Shown here in pieces: positions 61,176 to 64,000 of a stretch of DNA of 64,000 bases. The notes beneath the pieces are model-generated. The model did no database searches, was not told where the DNA came from, and saw only the letters and a list, made by a program, of their open reading frames with translations. A program made the position numbers and the translations under genes. Source of the DNA: Fermentimonas sp. (GTDB lineage Bacteria; Bacteroidota; Bacteroidia; Bacteroidales; Dysgonomonadaceae); contig JADMKP010000007.1 of NCBI GenBank assembly GCA_015478775.1, forward strand, positions 744,001 to 808,000, in the 5' to 3' direction. Numbering within the stretch: the first letter of the stretch is position 1; every line of letters begins with the position of its first letter.

Positions 61176-61502
61176 AATAAATTATCTAGGATTCAATTTA
61201 ACAACATACGTTCTATCTACTTACAAATATAATCAATCTGATTCAATATTGGTAATGCGACATAATTAGATAAGCATTCTTTTAGATTGTTAATATAGAA
61301 GCATAGATGTGGTGCATAGTCTGAAAAGTTTTTCATATCCTTAATATTAACATTAATGTTCAATAGAGAAGATAGACAATACGGAAGCATAAACAAACCA
61401 GTAAGATGATTAAATATTATTTTAATGCGAACTACTGAATAGTAAGAAATGGGTGTAAATAATATATTTTAGTAACTTTGCGCCTTAAAATCAATCAGTC
61501 AG
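61176..61502. other. 327-base gap between divergent rarA and transporter genes
   Basis: No ORF of substance. It holds the transporter promoter (61473-61480) and a perfect 12-base palindrome AACATTAATGTT (61349-61360), which may be chance in AT-rich DNA. The rarA promoter must lie near its left end; no exact consensus was seen. Confidence 0.5.
61473..61480 (+). promoter_or_regulatory. Candidate -7 element of the BASS transporter gene
   Basis: TAACTTTG matches TAnnTTTG and is followed by GCGCC; transcription would start near 61487, about 15 bases before the ATG. No TTTG is present at the -33 spacing. Confidence 0.45.
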
Positions 61503-62471
61503 ATGGAGATAACACCTTTATTATCCCTATTCGGGGATATGAGTCAGCTCGATTTTGTAAAGCTGAGTTTTAATCAAGAGAGTGTAAATATGATGAATTT
61601 AGCTATCGCTTTCATCATGTTTGGAGTAGCTCTAAGTATAAGACCGGGGCATTTTAGAACCGTTTTTTTAAACCCTAAACCTGTAGTAATTGGAGCTGTA
61701 ACTCAGTATGTTATTTTACCCGCACTAACCTACTTACTCGTATTAATAATACGCCCTTCAACACCTGTTGCACTTGGAATGATATTAATAGCAGCATGTC
61801 CTGGTGGCAATGTATCTAATCTTATATCTTCAGTTTCAAAAGCAAATGTTACATTATCGGTAAGTCTTACAACTATTACAACTGTTATGAGCCTCATCAT
61901 GACTCCTTTTAACTTTGCTTTTTGGGGTGGTCTCTATGCGAAACATTCACCTTTGTTGGTGCCAATTTCCATTGATCCGTTAGAGATGTTTCGCACCGTA
62001 TTTTTAATTCTTGGTATACCTGTTATCTTAGGAATGTTTATAGGAATGAGATTTCCAAAATTCTCTAAAAGAATGGACAAGCCAATACAAGCTGCGTCAG
62101 TTATTTTCTTTGTAGGTTTTATTGTGGCGGCGTTAGCGGGCAACTTCAGCATATTTTTGAAGTATATTCATCTTATATTTATTTTAGTGTTACTGCATAA
62201 CGGAATGGCTTTTTTAAGTGGATATTCCTTGCCAAAGTTGTTTAAGATAAATGAAATAGACTGCAGAACTATTTCCATTGAAACAGGTATACAGAACTCG
62301 GGATTAGGACTTGCACTTATATTTAATCCAAGAATATTTCCACCTGAACTGAATTTAGGAGGTATGGCTATGGTAGCTGCGTGGTGGGGAATTTGGCATA
62401 TATTGGCAGGACTAATTCTTGCTACTTACTGGAGGAAACGTAAGGTTAAAGATATAGCAACTGCTAATTAA
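61503..62471 (+). CDS. Bile acid:sodium symporter family (BASS) transporter
   Basis: A 322-residue inner-membrane protein with nine or ten hydrophobic segments. Family motifs are the crossed-helix CPGGNVSNLISSVSKANVTLS (around residue 100) and ETGIQNSGLGLALIFNP (about 258-274), which form the sodium sites in characterised homologues, plus NLAIAFIMFGVALSIRPGHF near the start. The substrate in free-living or gut Bacteroidetes is not known; pantoate, keto acids and sulfated sterols are used by relatives. The PlsC-like gene begins 68 bases downstream. Confidence 0.88.
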   Translation: MEITPLLSLFGDMSQLDFVKLSFNQESVNMMNLAIAFIMFGVALSIRPGHFRTVFLNPKPVVIGAVTQYVILPALTYLLVLIIRPSTPVALGMILIAACPGGNVSNLISSVSKANVTLSVSLTTITTVMSLIMTPFNFAFWGGLYAKHSPLLVPISIDPLEMFRTVFLILGIPVILGMFIGMRFPKFSKRMDKPIQAASVIFFVGFIVAALAGNFSIFLKYIHLIFILVLLHNGMAFLSGYSLPKLFKINEIDCRTISIETGIQNSGLGLALIFNPRIFPPELNLGGMAMVAAWWGIWHILAGLILATYWRKRKVKDIATAN

Positions 62472-62539
62472 TTTAGATATAATTAGCTGTTAAAAACATG
62501 AGATTGATTTCTGTCTTCTGATAACTTACAAATTGAACT

Positions 62540-63850
62540 ATGCTTTATAACTACGACTTTCGAATTACATTGGTGAAAATTCCTATTAAATCAGCTTTAA
62601 GACTTAACTTCAGGAAAATGGTCTTTACTGGTAGAAAAGAAAATGTATCTAAAAAAAAACCAATTATATTTGCCGCTAACCACAGAAATGCTTTACTGGA
62701 TGCTCTTTTGCTTGTTTATGCAGGGTATCATTTTAAGCAGGTAGTATTTCTTGCACGTGCAGATATATTTAAGAAGAAGTTTGTTGCATGGATGCTTAAA
62801 GGTATGCGCATTATCCCGGTTTTCAGAATTCGTGATGGAAAAGACAATCTTGATAAGAACAAAGATATATTTAGTAGTGCTGCCCGTATTCTTAAAAAAA
62901 ACAACCCAATAGCCCTGTTTCCAGAGGCAAGGCATAACCCTAAACAATCGTTATTACCAATACAGAAGGCCGTACCTCGCATAGTATTGCCAACCGAGGC
63001 ATCGCTTAACTTCGAGCTAAATAGTCAGATAGTACCAGTATCTATATATTATCGCGATGTCTTTGGTTTCCTAACTGATGTATACATTACATTTGGCAAA
63101 CCCATAGAAGTTTCTAAATACAAAGAGGTGTATGCTGAGAATTCAAATCTTGCCACCAATCAGCTCCGTCTGGATTTAGAAACTAGTTTAAAGTCGTTGG
63201 TAGTGAACATCTGGAACGATGAGTTTTATGAGGAGTATAAAGATGCCATCGACTGGAATGGCGACCGACTAGCACTTGAGAAATTCTCTCACAGAAAGGA
63301 TGACTATCTGCAAGCATCACTAGAGATAGTGAGAAGTTTAGACAACCTTTATAAAAATAACCGCGAGGAGTTTAATGATAAAATTAATGACTTTCGTGAG
63401 GCTAAAACGATATTAAAGGAACATCTGCTTAGTACTAAAGACAAAGTTTGGAAACCGGCATCGAAAAGAAATATATATAGCCGATTTACAGGTTTAATCT
63501 TAACCGCACCAATAATGTTGTTCGGTTATCTCAATGCAATTTTTCCACTTCTAATCAATAAAAAACTGCTTAGTCTGTTTAAAGATAACCAGTTTATACC
63601 CTCTGTAAGATACGTATCTGGACTAATATTTATACCAATATTCGATCTTATACAATCGCTTATTATTGGCTCGGTGACTAAAAACTGGGAGGTTGCACTT
63701 AGCTATTTCTTTTTAATGCCAACAACATTCTACTTTGCCCTATACTGGCGCAAATGGTGGAATTCTGCAAATAGAGACTTAAAAGTAAGTAAGTTTAAGC
63801 AGGAGTTTAAAGCTAAATGGGAACGTTTAGTTCAGCTGATAAAACTATAA
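62540..63850 (+). CDS. PlsC-like membrane glycerol acyltransferase
   Basis: A 436-residue acyltransferase. The catalytic block is NHRNALLDALL (His48, Asp54), the later glycerophosphate motif is ALFPEARHNP near residue 128, and block IV-type VPVSIYYRDVFG follows. The acyltransferase domain spans about 20-210; a helical segment and two to three membrane helices occupy the C-terminal 130 residues (LILTAPIMLFGYLNAIFPLL; YVSGLIFIPIFDLIQSLIIG; VALSYFFLMPTTFYFALYW). It probably acylates lysophosphatidate or another lipid acceptor at the inner membrane. The H-X5-D spacing (NHxNALLD) is that of a Bacteroidetes subgroup rather than the textbook H-X4-D. Confidence 0.82.
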   Translation: MLYNYDFRITLVKIPIKSALRLNFRKMVFTGRKENVSKKKPIIFAANHRNALLDALLLVYAGYHFKQVVFLARADIFKKKFVAWMLKGMRIIPVFRIRDGKDNLDKNKDIFSSAARILKKNNPIALFPEARHNPKQSLLPIQKAVPRIVLPTEASLNFELNSQIVPVSIYYRDVFGFLTDVYITFGKPIEVSKYKEVYAENSNLATNQLRLDLETSLKSLVVNIWNDEFYEEYKDAIDWNGDRLALEKFSHRKDDYLQASLEIVRSLDNLYKNNREEFNDKINDFREAKTILKEHLLSTKDKVWKPASKRNIYSRFTGLILTAPIMLFGYLNAIFPLLINKKLLSLFKDNQFIPSVRYVSGLIFIPIFDLIQSLIIGSVTKNWEVALSYFFLMPTTFYFALYWRKWWNSANRDLKVSKFKQEFKAKWERLVQLIKL

Positions 63851-64000
63851 ACAAAAACGTTTGTTTCTGATTACATAACTCTTATAGCTATATCCCTAAA
63901 ACTCTAACTAATTTATAAAGTTTAATTAGTAGATGTAAAATAAATCATTTAAGATTTTAGATCTATTATAATAATTTATCTCTTGTTCCTAAGATAGAAA

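Noticed and set aside
61349-61360. 12-base palindrome AACATTAATGTT as an operator
   Set aside because: Pure A/T-type palindromes are frequent in DNA this AT-rich, and it is over 100 bases from the promoter.

Overview
The window is AT-rich chromosomal DNA from a member of the Bacteroidetes, most likely the order Bacteroidales and perhaps a Dysgonomonadaceae-like genus. The genus is a weak inference. Support for the phylum: two SusC/SusD pairs, a FecR/ECF-sigma pair, lipoprotein glycosidases with BACON and PKD-type domains, an LptD-like barrel, the apgM-type enzyme between thrA and thrC, promoters of the TAnnTTTG class, and a class A RNase P RNA. I saw no tRNA, rRNA, CRISPR array, phage gene or intact insertion sequence.

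Layout. (1) 1-4563: end of an esterase, a cupin, a TolB-like propeller, a Pif1-type helicase with HRDC domain, and an acpH-like gene. (2) 4707-14926, minus strand: a beta-glucan (laminarin-like) utilisation locus running SusC (with STN domain), SusD, PKD-type glycan-binding lipoprotein, GH16, GH3. (3) 15165-21771, minus strand: an unusual five-gene surface-fibre locus of two small paralogous secreted subunits, a PapD-like periplasmic chaperone, a two-domain tip-like protein whose C-terminal half resembles the subunits, and a 940-residue outer-membrane barrel protein. This is the gene complement of a class 5 (CFA/I-like) chaperone-usher pilus. (4) 22009-23646: FecR anti-sigma and ECF sigma factor, directly upstream of the fibre and glucan loci. 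(5) 23725-28630: mlaE-mlaF followed closely by sufC-sufD-sufS with no sufB. (6) 28675-36925: BrkB/YihY protein, rnpB, cytoplasmic amylase, membrane LytTR regulator, an alpha/beta hydrolase, a serine-type sulfatase, and a lysO split in two. (7) 36926-41783: a repeat-bearing gap, GH29 fucosidase, GH43-like protein, and a GH123-like DUF4091 protein.

(8) 42048-51529: an operon headed by a tiny Cys/Met-rich leader peptide and an intrinsic terminator, followed by a periplasmic binding protein, SusC, SusD, a TlpA-like thioredoxin lipoprotein and an M14 carboxypeptidase. I read this as a cysteine-controlled uptake locus for peptides or organosulfur compounds. (9) 51628-56854: a threonine-rich leader peptide followed by thrA, an apgM-type proposed homoserine kinase and thrC. 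(10) 56940-63850: LptD-like protein, RarA, a bile-acid:sodium-symporter-family transporter and a PlsC-like acyltransferase.

The strongest candidates for undescribed biology are the pilus-like locus with its pair of near-duplicate promoters, and the cysteine-leader attenuator in front of a SusCD/TlpA/M14 operon. Functions are read from motifs and context only; no database search was possible.
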